The position numbers and the translations under genes were made by a program. Positions 9,057-16,668 of a stretch of 64,000 nucleotides of DNA are shown here, piece by piece. The notes under the pieces are model-generated. The model was not told where the DNA came from and did not search any database. It saw only the letters and a program-made list of their open reading frames with translations. Position 1 is the first letter of the stretch; the number at the start of each line of letters is the position of its first letter. Origin of the DNA: Haloarcula pellucida (GTDB lineage Archaea; Halobacteriota; Halobacteria; Halobacteriales; Haloarculaceae); contig NZ_BMOU01000001.1 in assembly GCF_014647235.1 (NCBI RefSeq), forward strand, positions 476,262 to 540,261, read 5' to 3'.

Positions 9057-9803
9057 TCACGTCTCGTCTTCGGGGTCGGACTCGGCGGCGGCCCGGTCGA
9101 TACGCTGTCTGGCCCGGCGGAACAGACCTCGGAGTGTCCGCGTCTCCCGTCCCGTCGGATGGGCCCGCCCCAGTAAGCGGCGGAACATCCGCTGGGTCTT
9201 CGCCTGCTTCTCGGCCGGGTGACCGATGGCGTCGAGGAACGTCTCGAACTCGCCGTGGAGGCCCTCGACGGCCCGCTCGTCGGCCCGAGCGTGTAGCTCC
9301 TCGGGGTGCTGGTCGCGTTCGACCGTCACCGACCGGAGTTCGTACAGCACGATAGTGGCGGCCTGTCCGAGGTTCAACACGGGGTAGTCGGCAGCGGCCG
9401 GAATCGAACAGAGTTCGTCCAGCCGAGCGAGTTCGTCGTTCGTCAGGCCCACCCGCTCGCGGCCGAAGACGAGGCAGGTGTCGCTGTCGACGCCGGCGAG
9501 CGAGTCGGCGAGTTCCGACGGCGTCTTCGCGGGGTAGCGGACGTGGTTGGAGGCGTCCTCGTTCGTCGTCGCGGTGCAGGCCACGGTGTGGTAGTTCTCC
9601 ACGAGGTAGTCGAACGTGACCTCGCGAGCCTCCGGGAGGATGTCTTTCCGGGCCTGTCCGGCAAAGCCGTACGCTTCGCCGTCCGGGTCCAGTTCCGGCG
9701 GGTCCACGAGCAGTAACTCCGAGAGGCCGAAGTTCTTCATCGAGCGAGCGATGGTGCCGACGTTGCCCGGCGTCTCGGCGTCGACGACGGCGACGGCGAT
9801 CAT
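9057..9803 (-). CDS. TrmJ-like SPOUT RNA methyltransferase
   Basis: 248 residues. The SPOUT (TrmH/SpoU) fold is recognisable from motif 1 (DAETPGNVGTIARSMKNFG, with the conserved Asn and Arg), motif 2 (LVFGRERVGLTNDEL) and motif 3 (IPAAADYPVLNLGQAATIVLYEL), which build the SAM-binding trefoil knot. Archaeal members of this subfamily methylate ribose at position 32 of tRNA, the likeliest role here. A helical C-terminal extension of about 80 residues rich in Arg/Glu follows the catalytic domain. Its ATG overlaps the stop of the upstream 9800-10324 gene (ATGA), so both are co-translated. Confidence 0.87.
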   Translation of the reverse strand: MIAVAVVDAETPGNVGTIARSMKNFGLSELLLVDPPELDPDGEAYGFAGQARKDILPEAREVTFDYLVENYHTVACTATTNEDASNHVRYPAKTPSELADSLAGVDSDTCLVFGRERVGLTNDELARLDELCSIPAAADYPVLNLGQAATIVLYELRSVTVERDQHPEELHARADERAVEGLHGEFETFLDAIGHPAEKQAKTQRMFRRLLGRAHPTGRETRTLRGLFRRARQRIDRAAAESDPEDET

Positions 9804-10324
9804 ACGTCGAGGTCGCTGAGGTCCGTCTCGATCGCTTCGAGGTCCTCGTCGTCGAGTTCGTCGATTTCTTCCTGCAGTCCCGGGACGGCCTCCGACGCGT
9901 CCGGGGCCTCGGGGAGGGCGGTGGGGTCCTCCTCGACGTGGTCGAGGCCCTCGTAGTCGTCGGGGGCCCGGTTCCCGTCGTCGAACCACTCGTAGAACGC
10001 GTCGCGGAGTTCGAGTTCGCCGGCGTAGGCGTCGCCGCCGGCCTCCCGGAACCAGTAGAGGAAGTCGGGTTCGTGGACCGAACAGAGGACGACCGACCCG
10101 CGGGGTTCGCCGTAGATGACTTCGGCGACGTTGCACGCCTCGACGTTCTCCTCGCCGTGGACGAGCCAGCAGGCGTCACACGGGTCGACGACCCGGTCGG
10201 CCAGCACGAGGATGCGCTGGCGCACCTCGGGTTCTAGCGTCTTCAGCGGTCGCACTTTGCCCTCGTCGTTCAGTACGTCCTCGTCGAACCGCCACCCGCG
10301 GAGTCCGATGTTGACCTTGGCCAT
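9800..10324 (-). CDS. Conserved haloarchaeal protein with Cys/His cluster, unknown function
   Basis: 174 residues, strongly acidic, no membrane segment. The N-terminal half has the motif CDACWLVHG (near residue 49-57) followed by EACN and VVLCSVHE: four cysteines and two histidines spaced as in a metal-binding site, here inferred rather than shown. The C-terminal half is an acidic tail (LQEEIDELDDEDLEAIETDLSDLD). It precedes and overlaps the TrmJ-like methyltransferase gene by ATGA, so it is probably co-regulated and may act on RNA or assist the enzyme. I do not recognise a named family. Confidence 0.75.
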   Translation of the reverse strand: MAKVNIGLRGWRFDEDVLNDEGKVRPLKTLEPEVRQRILVLADRVVDPCDACWLVHGEENVEACNVAEVIYGEPRGSVVLCSVHEPDFLYWFREAGGDAYAGELELRDAFYEWFDDGNRAPDDYEGLDHVEEDPTALPEAPDASEAVPGLQEEIDELDDEDLEAIETDLSDLDV

Positions 10325-10370
10325 ACGCCGCCGTAGTCGGCAGCGAGACTAAAAGAGCGCGGTGTGACTC

Positions 10371-10943
10371 TTATCCGAGGACGTAACGGAGCCACTGGTT
10401 GTTGTCGATGAGCGACATGTCTTCGAGGTAGCTGTCCAACCCGAGGATGCGGCCGGCACCGAACGCGCCGAGGCCGAACAGCAGGACGGCGTAGACGATG
10501 TGGTCGTCGACGACCCAGCCGTGGGCTACCGGCAGGCCCGCAAGCAGGCCACCCTGTAGCGACGCGAGCCAGTAGAACAGCATCATCACGGCGCCCCAGA
10601 ACGCGGCGAACCGGACGAACGCCCCGAGGAGCAACGCTAACCCGGCCAGCGTCAGGCCCAGCATGTTCAACCAGTCGATGGCGGGGTTCCCGGCCATCGC
10701 AACGAACATCCCGGTGAAGGGGTTCCCCTCGGGGATGGCGTTGGCGAGGAAGCCCGCCGCGGTCCAGTTGTTCTCCGGGTTGCCGTCGAGGTAGGTGACG
10801 AGTTTCGTCACCCCACCCTGAAACAGCGTCCAGCCCATCACGATGCGGAGGAGGAACAGCGAGTAGCCGACCCACGTCTCCGAGTAGTCGAAGGTGACGT
10901 CCCGGCCGAGTATCTCCGATTGCAGTGTCTGTCTCGTACTCAT
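10371..10943 (-). CDS. DoxX-family membrane protein
   Basis: 190 residues with four predicted transmembrane helices (starting at YSLFLLRIVMGWTLFQGGVTKL, then MLGLTLAGLALLLGAFVRFA, AAFWGAVMMLFYWLAS, IVYAVLLFGLGAFGAGRILGLD). The first helix with its conserved GGVTKL matches the DoxX/DoxD fold, first described in the small subunit of archaeal thiosulfate:quinone oxidoreductase. Members also occur in redox-stress systems, so the substrate here is open. The gene stands alone with its own AT-rich promoter directly upstream. Confidence 0.88.
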   Translation of the reverse strand: MSTRQTLQSEILGRDVTFDYSETWVGYSLFLLRIVMGWTLFQGGVTKLVTYLDGNPENNWTAAGFLANAIPEGNPFTGMFVAMAGNPAIDWLNMLGLTLAGLALLLGAFVRFAAFWGAVMMLFYWLASLQGGLLAGLPVAHGWVVDDHIVYAVLLFGLGAFGAGRILGLDSYLEDMSLIDNNQWLRYVLG

Positions 10944-10951
10944 GTCTAATA

Positions 10952-10980
10952 GTATACTTTAATATAGGATATATCTATGG
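10952..10980 (-). promoter_or_regulatory. TATA-box promoter of the DoxX gene
   Basis: On the minus strand the 35 bases before the DoxX ATG read as an A/T run containing ATATATCC and TATTAAAG. The former is centred about 28 bases upstream of the ATG, the distance expected for a leaderless haloarchaeal transcript. It is far more AT-rich than the adjacent coding DNA. Confidence 0.6.
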
Positions 10981-11079
10981 GTGAATTCCCGAAGAATGGG
11001 AATCGAAAATACGAATTCTCCGGTACATAGTACCTCTACCGACCGAACACGTCGAACCACACCGTTGTCTCGCAGGGGA

Positions 11080-12546
11080 TCAGTCTGGACCGGCGGCGAA
11101 CTGTCGCTCGACCCAGTGCCGGCTGTCGAGGGCCGCGACGCTCTCCTGTAACCGTTCGAGTCGGTCCCGGCGCTCGTCGTCGTCGAGTTCGAGCGCTCGT
11201 TCGAGCGCGTCGGCGATGCCGGCGATGTCGTGGGGGTTGACCGTGAGCGCGCCGTCGAGTTGGGTCGCCGCCCCGGCGAGTTCGCTCAGGACGAGTGCGC
11301 CGTCGCCGTCGACGCAGGCGGTGGGGTACTCGTGTGCGACGAGGTTCATACCGTCTCGGTGTGGCGTCACGAGCGCCACGTCGGCCACCCGGTAGAGGCC
11401 GTCGAGCGTCTCCGTGCTGAGTTTCCGCTCCGTGTACGCTATCGGTTGCCAGTCGTCGGTGGCGTAGACGTCGTTGACACGCTGTATCTCCGACACGACG
11501 TCCTGTCGGTACCGTCGGTACGTGGCGATACCCTCCCGGGTCCGACTGGCCTTCTGGACGTAGGTGAACGTCCCCCTGAGGTCCGGGCGCCGTTCCCAGA
11601 GGTGGTCGAGTGCGGCGATGCGCTCCGGAATCCCCTTCGAGTAGTCGAGGCGTTCGACTCCCAGTACGACCGGAATCGACGGGTCCGGGACCGTCTCACC
11701 GAGGACGCGCCGCCTGACCGCCGCGGTGTCCGCTGCTTTGGCCCGCTTCCTGACGCCGTCGACGTCGATACCGAGCGGATTCGCGACGACGTGGGTGGAC
11801 GCGCCGTCGTAGTGGACCACGCCCGAATCCTCGTCGACTGTCGCCTCTGGCAGCGTCGCCTCCACACAACGGCGGAAGCGCGAGGCGAACACCGCCGTGT
11901 GGAAGCCGACGACGTCACACGCCAGCAACCCATCGAGGAGTCGGTCGGCGTGCGGGCAGTGTTCGAACACCGACGGCGCCGGCCACGGGATGTGCCAGAA
12001 GTGATGGAGCGTCGCGTCTGGTCGCGCCTCGCGTACCGTTCGGGGGGCGAGAGCGAGGTGGTAGTCCTGAAACCAGACGAGTTCGTCGGCGTCTGTCACG
12101 GTCCTGACGGCGTCGGCAAAGCGGTCGTTGACCGCGCAGTACTGCTCCCAGAAGGCGGGATCGCCCCACATCCGGCCGGTGTCCTCGTGACAGAGCGGCC
12201 AGAGGACCTGATTCGAGTAGCCGTGGTAGTATCCGTCGATGGCCTCCTCCGACAGCGGGACGCGTTTCAGGCGGTACGACTCCTCGCCGGGTGGCACGGG
12301 AACGATACCGTCATCCGCGACGGCCATGTCCGCCTCGCCGCTGGCCCAGGCCACCCACGTCCCGCCGCGGGCCCGCATCAGCGGATCGAGTGCGCTCGTG
12401 ACGCCGCCGGTCGCTTCCGTGACGGTCACGTCGTCGTCCTCGACGGGGCCGTCGACGGGGCCAGCCACCCACTCGTGGCTGTAGGGCTGACGGTTCGAGA
12501 CGACTACCAGCGAGTCCGGGAGCGTATCGGCACTCGACTCATCCAT
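11080..12546 (-). CDS. otsA: Trehalose-6-phosphate synthase (GT20)
   Basis: Transfers glucose from a nucleotide sugar to glucose-6-phosphate in trehalose synthesis, an osmolyte route known in some haloarchaea. The 488-residue protein shows the GT20 signatures VVSNRQPY near the N-terminus, WFQDYHLALAPR (about 145), HFWHIPWPAP, GVERLDYSKGIPER (about 275, phosphate contact) and PHRDGMNLVAHEY (about 390). Only the synthase domain is present; no OtsB phosphatase gene is adjacent, so dephosphorylation must be encoded elsewhere. The start at 12546 (MDESSADTL) was preferred because the longer open frame runs through the divergent promoter of mptE. Confidence 0.93.
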   Translation of the reverse strand: MDESSADTLPDSLVVVSNRQPYSHEWVAGPVDGPVEDDDVTVTEATGGVTSALDPLMRARGGTWVAWASGEADMAVADDGIVPVPPGEESYRLKRVPLSEEAIDGYYHGYSNQVLWPLCHEDTGRMWGDPAFWEQYCAVNDRFADAVRTVTDADELVWFQDYHLALAPRTVREARPDATLHHFWHIPWPAPSVFEHCPHADRLLDGLLACDVVGFHTAVFASRFRRCVEATLPEATVDEDSGVVHYDGASTHVVANPLGIDVDGVRKRAKAADTAAVRRRVLGETVPDPSIPVVLGVERLDYSKGIPERIAALDHLWERRPDLRGTFTYVQKASRTREGIATYRRYRQDVVSEIQRVNDVYATDDWQPIAYTERKLSTETLDGLYRVADVALVTPHRDGMNLVAHEYPTACVDGDGALVLSELAGAATQLDGALTVNPHDIAGIADALERALELDDDERRDRLERLQESVAALDSRHWVERQFAAGPD

Positions 12547-12637
12547 CTTCCGCTTTGGTAGACGGGTCTCCGCCTTTAGACTGTCGCGGACTGGTAATAA
12601 CCCGGGACGCTCGTGTGTGACAGGTGGGAGTAAGAGA

Positions 12638-12740
12638 AAGCTTATACCGGAGGCGTCAGAAGACCCGAGTGAAAGCCGAAAGGGCACCCGGGTAGGGGTA
12701 CACGGACGTGCCATTTCGGCTCAATCCGGTTTATCTGGCA
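12638..12740 (+). promoter_or_regulatory. Promoter region and hairpin before mptE
   Basis: Two TATA-like elements precede mptE: aagcttatacc at about 12641-12650, and ggtttatctgg at about 12728-12738, the latter at the leaderless distance from the ATG. Between them lies a 13-base stem with one mismatch (arms 12675-12687 and 12708-12720, 20-base loop; gccgaaagggcac pairs with gtgccatttcggc). A transcript from the first TATA would carry the hairpin in a leader of about 85 bases; one from the second would not. Confidence 0.45.
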
Positions 12741-12760
12741 CCGAACTGATAGCGACAGCT

Positions 12761-13456
12761 ATGGATTTCGACACCTGGGAACCCGTCTACACCGCCATCC
12801 TCACGGACTTTGGCTACGGTCGTGCCGGCGACGAACGGGCCCGCGACAGACTCGGCGCGTTGCTCTCCGACAGCGAGACCTACCGACCGGCGAATCTCGC
12901 CCTCGGGTCGAAGGCGGTAGCTATCGCCGGGGCCGGCCCGTCGCTGGAGCGCGGGGCCGACCGGGCCGCCGACGCCGACGTGGTGCTTGCCGCCTCGACG
13001 GCCGCCGACCGACTACGAGCGGTGGGTGTCGCCGTCGACTGCATGGTGACTGACCTCGATAAGAACCCCGAGACCGCACGCGAGTTCACGGAATCTGAGA
13101 CCCCCGTCCTCGTCCACGCACACGGCGACAACGTCCCTGCGGTCGAGGACCACGTCCCGACGTACGACCCTGCCTTCGTCGTCCCGACGACACAGGCTGC
13201 ACCCACCGACACCGTCCACAACTTCGGTGGATTCACCGACGGGGACCGGGCGGCCTTCTTCGCCGACCACTTCGGTGCCGACTCGCTCCGGTTCGTCGGG
13301 TGGGACTTCGACGACCCGGACGTGAACCCGGAGAAACGACGGAAACTCCAGTGGGCGGAACGCCTCCTCCACTGGCTCGAACTCCGACGTGGCGAACGGT
13401 TCGGCGTCCTCGACGGCCGCCGAGACTCGATTACACCGGTCGTCAGTCCGCGGTGA
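12761..13456 (+). CDS. mptE: 6-hydroxymethyl-7,8-dihydropterin pyrophosphokinase, MptE type
   Basis: 231 residues. Archaea lack FolK; the MptE family (DUF115/COG1634) pyrophosphorylates 6-hydroxymethyldihydropterin, giving the substrate for FolP-type enzymes. Here the glycine-rich AIAGAGPSLERG (near residue 48), the VLAASTAADRL segment, and the acidic TDLDKNPETAREF match that family, as do HAHGDN and the VGWDFDD motif near the C-terminus. folP lies 2 kb downstream on the other strand, supporting a shared folate role. The start at 12761 follows the second TATA at leaderless distance; an upstream in-frame start would add about 48 residues of unlikely composition. Confidence 0.88.
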   Translation: MDFDTWEPVYTAILTDFGYGRAGDERARDRLGALLSDSETYRPANLALGSKAVAIAGAGPSLERGADRAADADVVLAASTAADRLRAVGVAVDCMVTDLDKNPETAREFTESETPVLVHAHGDNVPAVEDHVPTYDPAFVVPTTQAAPTDTVHNFGGFTDGDRAAFFADHFGADSLRFVGWDFDDPDVNPEKRRKLQWAERLLHWLELRRGERFGVLDGRRDSITPVVSPR

Positions 13457-13464
13457 CGGCAGAC

Positions 13465-14463
13465 TCAGGGCGCTAGCACGTCGATAGTGGCCTCGATGTC
13501 GTCTCGCTCGGCCGCTCGCGGGAACGAGACGTTGAGTGCGTCGACGCCGGACAGCGACTCGAACCGTCCGATCTGCTCCCGACACTCCTCGGGGGTCCCG
13601 GCGACGGCGATCGCGTCCAGCAGGTCGTCGCCGATGGCGTCGGTGGCGGCCGCCTGTTCGCCGGAGGCCCACTTCTCGGCCACCTCGTACGCCGTGTCCT
13701 CGTACCCCTGTCTCGCCAGCGCGTCCCGGTAGTAGGTTCCCATGCCGCCGATGTAGAACGCGACGTGTTGACGGGTCAAGTCCCGGGCCCGCTCCCGGTC
13801 GTCGAGCGCACAGCAGGGCAGTGAGAGCGTCACACGCTGGTCCTCGCGGTTTCTGTCTCCGAGGGCCGTCCCGCCCTCGAAGTCCTCCAGTCGGTCTCTC
13901 AACCCCGCTCTGGTCATCAGGAGGGCGTGCCACCCGTCGGCGAACCGGCCGGCGAGTTCGACGGACTTCGGGCCGAGGCCGCCGGCGTCGACTGGGGGGA
14001 CGGGGTCCGGCGGGTCACAGCGCAGGCGAAACCCGGACAACTGGAAGATGTCGCCGTCGTAATTCACTGTCTCGCCGTCGAGAACCTGCTTGACGACCTC
14101 GATGGTCTCCCGTGTCCGGCGGAGCGGTCGCTCGAAGTCGACGCCGTGCCACCCCTCGATGACGATGGGGCCGGACGGTCCGACGCCCATCCGAAGGCGG
14201 CCCTCGGACACTTCCTGTAAGGTGACGGCCGTCTGCCCGATGAGCGTCGGCGACCGGAAGTAGACGTTCATCACCGACGTGCCGATGCCCACGCCGTCGG
14301 TGTGTTCGGCGATACTCGTCAGTGTCGTGACGGCATCCCGGCCCCACGTCTCCGGGAGCCAGACGCGTTCGTAGCCGGCGTCTTCGGCGAGTTGGCTCAT
14401 CCCGACGAGCGCGTCGACGGAGGGCTGTGCGGCGACTGGCAGGTAGATGTCTCTGACTGTCAT
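13465..14463 (-). CDS. LLM-class F420-dependent oxidoreductase
   Basis: 332 residues with the luciferase-like monooxygenase TIM barrel: YERVWLPETWGRD near residue 33, TSVMNVYFRSPTLIGQTA, the RLRMGVGPSGP segment (about 95), and GPKSVELAGRFADGWHAL. These are features of the F420-using subfamily (Mer, Adf, Fgd-like), which transfer hydride between F420 and small substrates; haloarchaea make F420. The substrate is unknown. Its ATG overlaps by four bases the stop codon of a short SDR-like remnant, so the gene was once the second of an SDR-LLM operon. mptE faces its 3' end nine bases away. Confidence 0.9.
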   Translation of the reverse strand: MTVRDIYLPVAAQPSVDALVGMSQLAEDAGYERVWLPETWGRDAVTTLTSIAEHTDGVGIGTSVMNVYFRSPTLIGQTAVTLQEVSEGRLRMGVGPSGPIVIEGWHGVDFERPLRRTRETIEVVKQVLDGETVNYDGDIFQLSGFRLRCDPPDPVPPVDAGGLGPKSVELAGRFADGWHALLMTRAGLRDRLEDFEGGTALGDRNREDQRVTLSLPCCALDDRERARDLTRQHVAFYIGGMGTYYRDALARQGYEDTAYEVAEKWASGEQAAATDAIGDDLLDAIAVAGTPEECREQIGRFESLSGVDALNVSFPRAAERDDIEATIDVLAP

Positions 14464-14606
14464 CGGTCGGGTGTCTCCTCTGTTGGCGGCACGCCGCGCG
14501 GGGTCGGCGTCTGGCCGGTGACGAGCGAGGCGGCGACGGGCCGTCCGATGCCCCTCGACGCGCCGGTGACCACCGCTGGCCCGCCGACGCCGAACCTGTC
14601 CGGCAT
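14460..14606 (-). pseudogene. Collapsed short-chain dehydrogenase remnant (48 codons)
   Basis: Starting at ATG 14606, the frame reads MPDRFGVGGPAVVTGASRGIG, the unmistakable N-terminal beta strand and TGxxxGIG nucleotide-binding loop of an SDR. Nine residues later it reads SLVTGQT, which looks like the end of the same family (normally near residue 235, before the last strand), and then runs into a Pro/Thr-rich tail. The simplest reading is an internal deletion of about 200 codons joining the two ends. It ends in ATGA over the LLM oxidoreductase start, so it could still serve as a translated leader. Confidence 0.7.
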
Positions 14607-14721
14607 AGCCCGGACTGCGAGCGGGCGTGGCATAAACCCACAGGCGCGTCGGGGTCGCGGTGTGCAAACGGAGTTCAATGGGCCGGCCGTTCTTTTCCGT
14701 CCAGCCCACCAATGGGGTGCT

Positions 14722-15402
14722 ATGACGTTCGACCCCGGCCGCGTCACGACACTAACGTTCGACTCGTACAGCACCATCGTCGACGTCGAGGCCGCGGAAA
14801 AGGCACTCAGTGAGCGAGTTCCGGACCCGCAGCCAGTCTCGCGGCTCTGGCGCTCGCGGTCGCTCGCCTACACGTTCATCGCCAACGCCGTCGACGCCTA
14901 CAAGCCGTTCTACGAGGTGAACCGCGATGCGTTGCAGTACGCGCTGGACGCCCACGGCGTCGACATCTCGACCGAGGACCGCGACGAGATTCTGGCCGTC
15001 TACCACGAACTCGACGTGTTCGACGACGTGCGTGAGGGAATGAACCGCCTGTACGACGCCGGCTACGACCTCTACGTGGTCTCGAACGGCAATCCGGAGA
15101 TGCTGGACTCGATGGTCGACCACGCCGGCATCGGCGGCCTCGTCGAGGACACGGTCAGTGCCGACGAGATTGGGACGTTCAAACCCGACGCCGAACTGTA
15201 CCGCCACGCCGCCGCGCGCACGGGAACGCCCATCGACGAGATCGCCCACGTCACCGCGGGCTACTTCGACGTCTACGGCGCGATGCACGCCGGGATGCAG
15301 GGCGTGTGGGTGAACCGGGACGACGGCCCGTGGGACGCTTTCGCCGGCGACCCCGACCTGACCATCGGGTCGTTCCACGACCTCGTGGACGAACTGGCCT
15401 AA
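14722..15402 (+). CDS. Haloacid dehalogenase-like hydrolase, type II
   Basis: 226 residues. HAD motifs in order: motif I FDSYSTIVD (nucleophile Asp at residue 14), motif II VVSNGNPEML (Ser around 116), motif III Lys in GTFKPDAELY (about 155), and motif IV region HVTAGYFDVYGAMHAGMQGVWVNRDD. The overall length and the all-helical cap after motif I match L-2-haloacid dehalogenases (type II). In most such proteins motif I is DxYGT; here the fourth position is Ser (DSYST), so activity on haloacids is not certain and a generic phosphatase is possible. Divergent from the SDR remnant. Confidence 0.87.
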   Translation: MTFDPGRVTTLTFDSYSTIVDVEAAEKALSERVPDPQPVSRLWRSRSLAYTFIANAVDAYKPFYEVNRDALQYALDAHGVDISTEDRDEILAVYHELDVFDDVREGMNRLYDAGYDLYVVSNGNPEMLDSMVDHAGIGGLVEDTVSADEIGTFKPDAELYRHAAARTGTPIDEIAHVTAGYFDVYGAMHAGMQGVWVNRDDGPWDAFAGDPDLTIGSFHDLVDELA

Positions 15403-15406
15403 CGAC

Positions 15407-16591
15407 TCAGACCCGGCGCGAGAGCGATTCGCGGAGCGTTCCGGCCAGTTCGCGGTGGCCGTCCTCGGCCAGACTGTCGGCGACGACTTTCACGGCGGCC
15501 GCCGACCCGCCGAGGTACAGGGCACCGCTCGACTTCTCGACCAGCACCACGTCGACCACCTCGGCGACGGCCCGGACGCTCGCGGCCTCGTCTTCGGCGA
15601 GGTCACCGAGCAGGAACGTCAGCGTCGCGCCGTCGCCCGTCTCGCCGGCCAGCGTCTCGCCGAGCGACTGGTTGCGTTCTACCTCCCGCACTGTCACGTC
15701 GGTCAGTTCGGCGACGGTCGGTCCCGGGTCGGTCTCGGCCCGGACCGTCCGCTCGTCGCCCAGTGCGTCCGCGACCTTCACGACGTCGTGTGTCTCTTTC
15801 GTGTCGTGTGTCCGGATGATGTGGGACCCACGTTCGGCCTCCATCGTCGCCGCGGCGAGGCTGACGGCCAGTTGGTCCGCCGTCTCCGGTCGCCCGGCGA
15901 GGTCACCGAGGAAGTCCTCGCGGTTGGTCGCGGTGAGCATCGGCCGGCCGAACGCGCGAAACTCCCGCAGGCGGCGGAACAGCTCCCAGTTGTCCGCGAA
16001 CTCCTTGCCGTCGTACCACCCGCCGAAGGCCGGGTCGATGATGGTCTGGTCCGTGAAGCCGTCGCGCTGGAGGGCCTCGAACAGTTCGTCCATCGTCTTC
16101 AACGCGCCCGGGGCAGCGAGGTCTGGCGGACTCGCCATCTTTACGACCGGCATGTCGTGGGCCTCGACGACCGACTTCATCTCCGGGTCCGCAAAGCCAC
16201 AGACGTCGTTGATGAGGTCGAATCCGTAGCCGATGGCTGCCTCGGCGACCTCGGCGTATCGCGTCTCCAGCGAGAGGGGCACGTCGGCGTCCAGTTCGTC
16301 GACGAGGGGCGCGACCTCCTCCAGTCGGTCGAGTTCCTTCTCGACGGGTTTAGACTCGTACTTCGGATTCGCCGACTGGAGGCCGACGTCGACGATGTCG
16401 GCCCCGGCGGGGACGAGCGTGTTCTCGATGGCCTCGGCGGCCTCGGCCGGGTCGAGATAGACGCTCGGCTTGTATCCCGAGTTCGAACTCATGTTCAACA
16501 CGCTCATGACTCGCGTCGGGTGACCGTCCCCCACCGGGAGGCCGTCGATGTCGACCGTGCGCATGGCCGGGACTGAGGACTGCGTGTACAT
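15407..16591 (-). CDS. folP: Dihydropteroate synthase, archaeal type
   Basis: 394 residues. Condenses hydroxymethyldihydropterin diphosphate with p-aminobenzoate (or a related arene) in folate synthesis. The DHPS barrel occupies roughly residues 20-280: SVLNMSSNSGYKPS (pterin/pyrophosphate loop), GADIVDVGLQSANP, PLSLETRYAEVAEAA, GFDLINDVCGF, PVVKMAS and TIIDPAFGGWYDG. Most match the bacterial motifs, but SHIIRTHDTKETHDV replaces the usual RVHDV ending. A C-terminal domain of about 100 residues is added, as in other haloarchaeal FolP proteins. The start MYTQSS fits a TATA (AAAATACGTA, minus strand, 16621-16630) about 35 bases upstream; MRTVDIDG at 16564 is an alternative. Confidence 0.92.
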   Translation of the reverse strand: MYTQSSVPAMRTVDIDGLPVGDGHPTRVMSVLNMSSNSGYKPSVYLDPAEAAEAIENTLVPAGADIVDVGLQSANPKYESKPVEKELDRLEEVAPLVDELDADVPLSLETRYAEVAEAAIGYGFDLINDVCGFADPEMKSVVEAHDMPVVKMASPPDLAAPGALKTMDELFEALQRDGFTDQTIIDPAFGGWYDGKEFADNWELFRRLREFRAFGRPMLTATNREDFLGDLAGRPETADQLAVSLAAATMEAERGSHIIRTHDTKETHDVVKVADALGDERTVRAETDPGPTVAELTDVTVREVERNQSLGETLAGETGDGATLTFLLGDLAEDEAASVRAVAEVVDVVLVEKSSGALYLGGSAAAVKVVADSLAEDGHRELAGTLRESLSRRV

Positions 16592-16668
16592 AGACCCTCC
16601 ACTTCCGTCGGGGCACGATACGTATTTTTGCGGGCAGTCCTAACGACACACAACCCGCTCTCGTCACG

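Noticed and set aside
11230-12561. 443-codon plus-strand frame opposite otsA
   Set aside because: It is the antisense shadow of a well-supported trehalose-6-phosphate synthase; its translation is Val/Arg-rich and has no fold.
12617-12760. Extended start for mptE (MTGGSKRK...)
   Set aside because: The added residues span the promoter with two TATA elements and a hairpin; the 12761 ATG has the proper leaderless distance.
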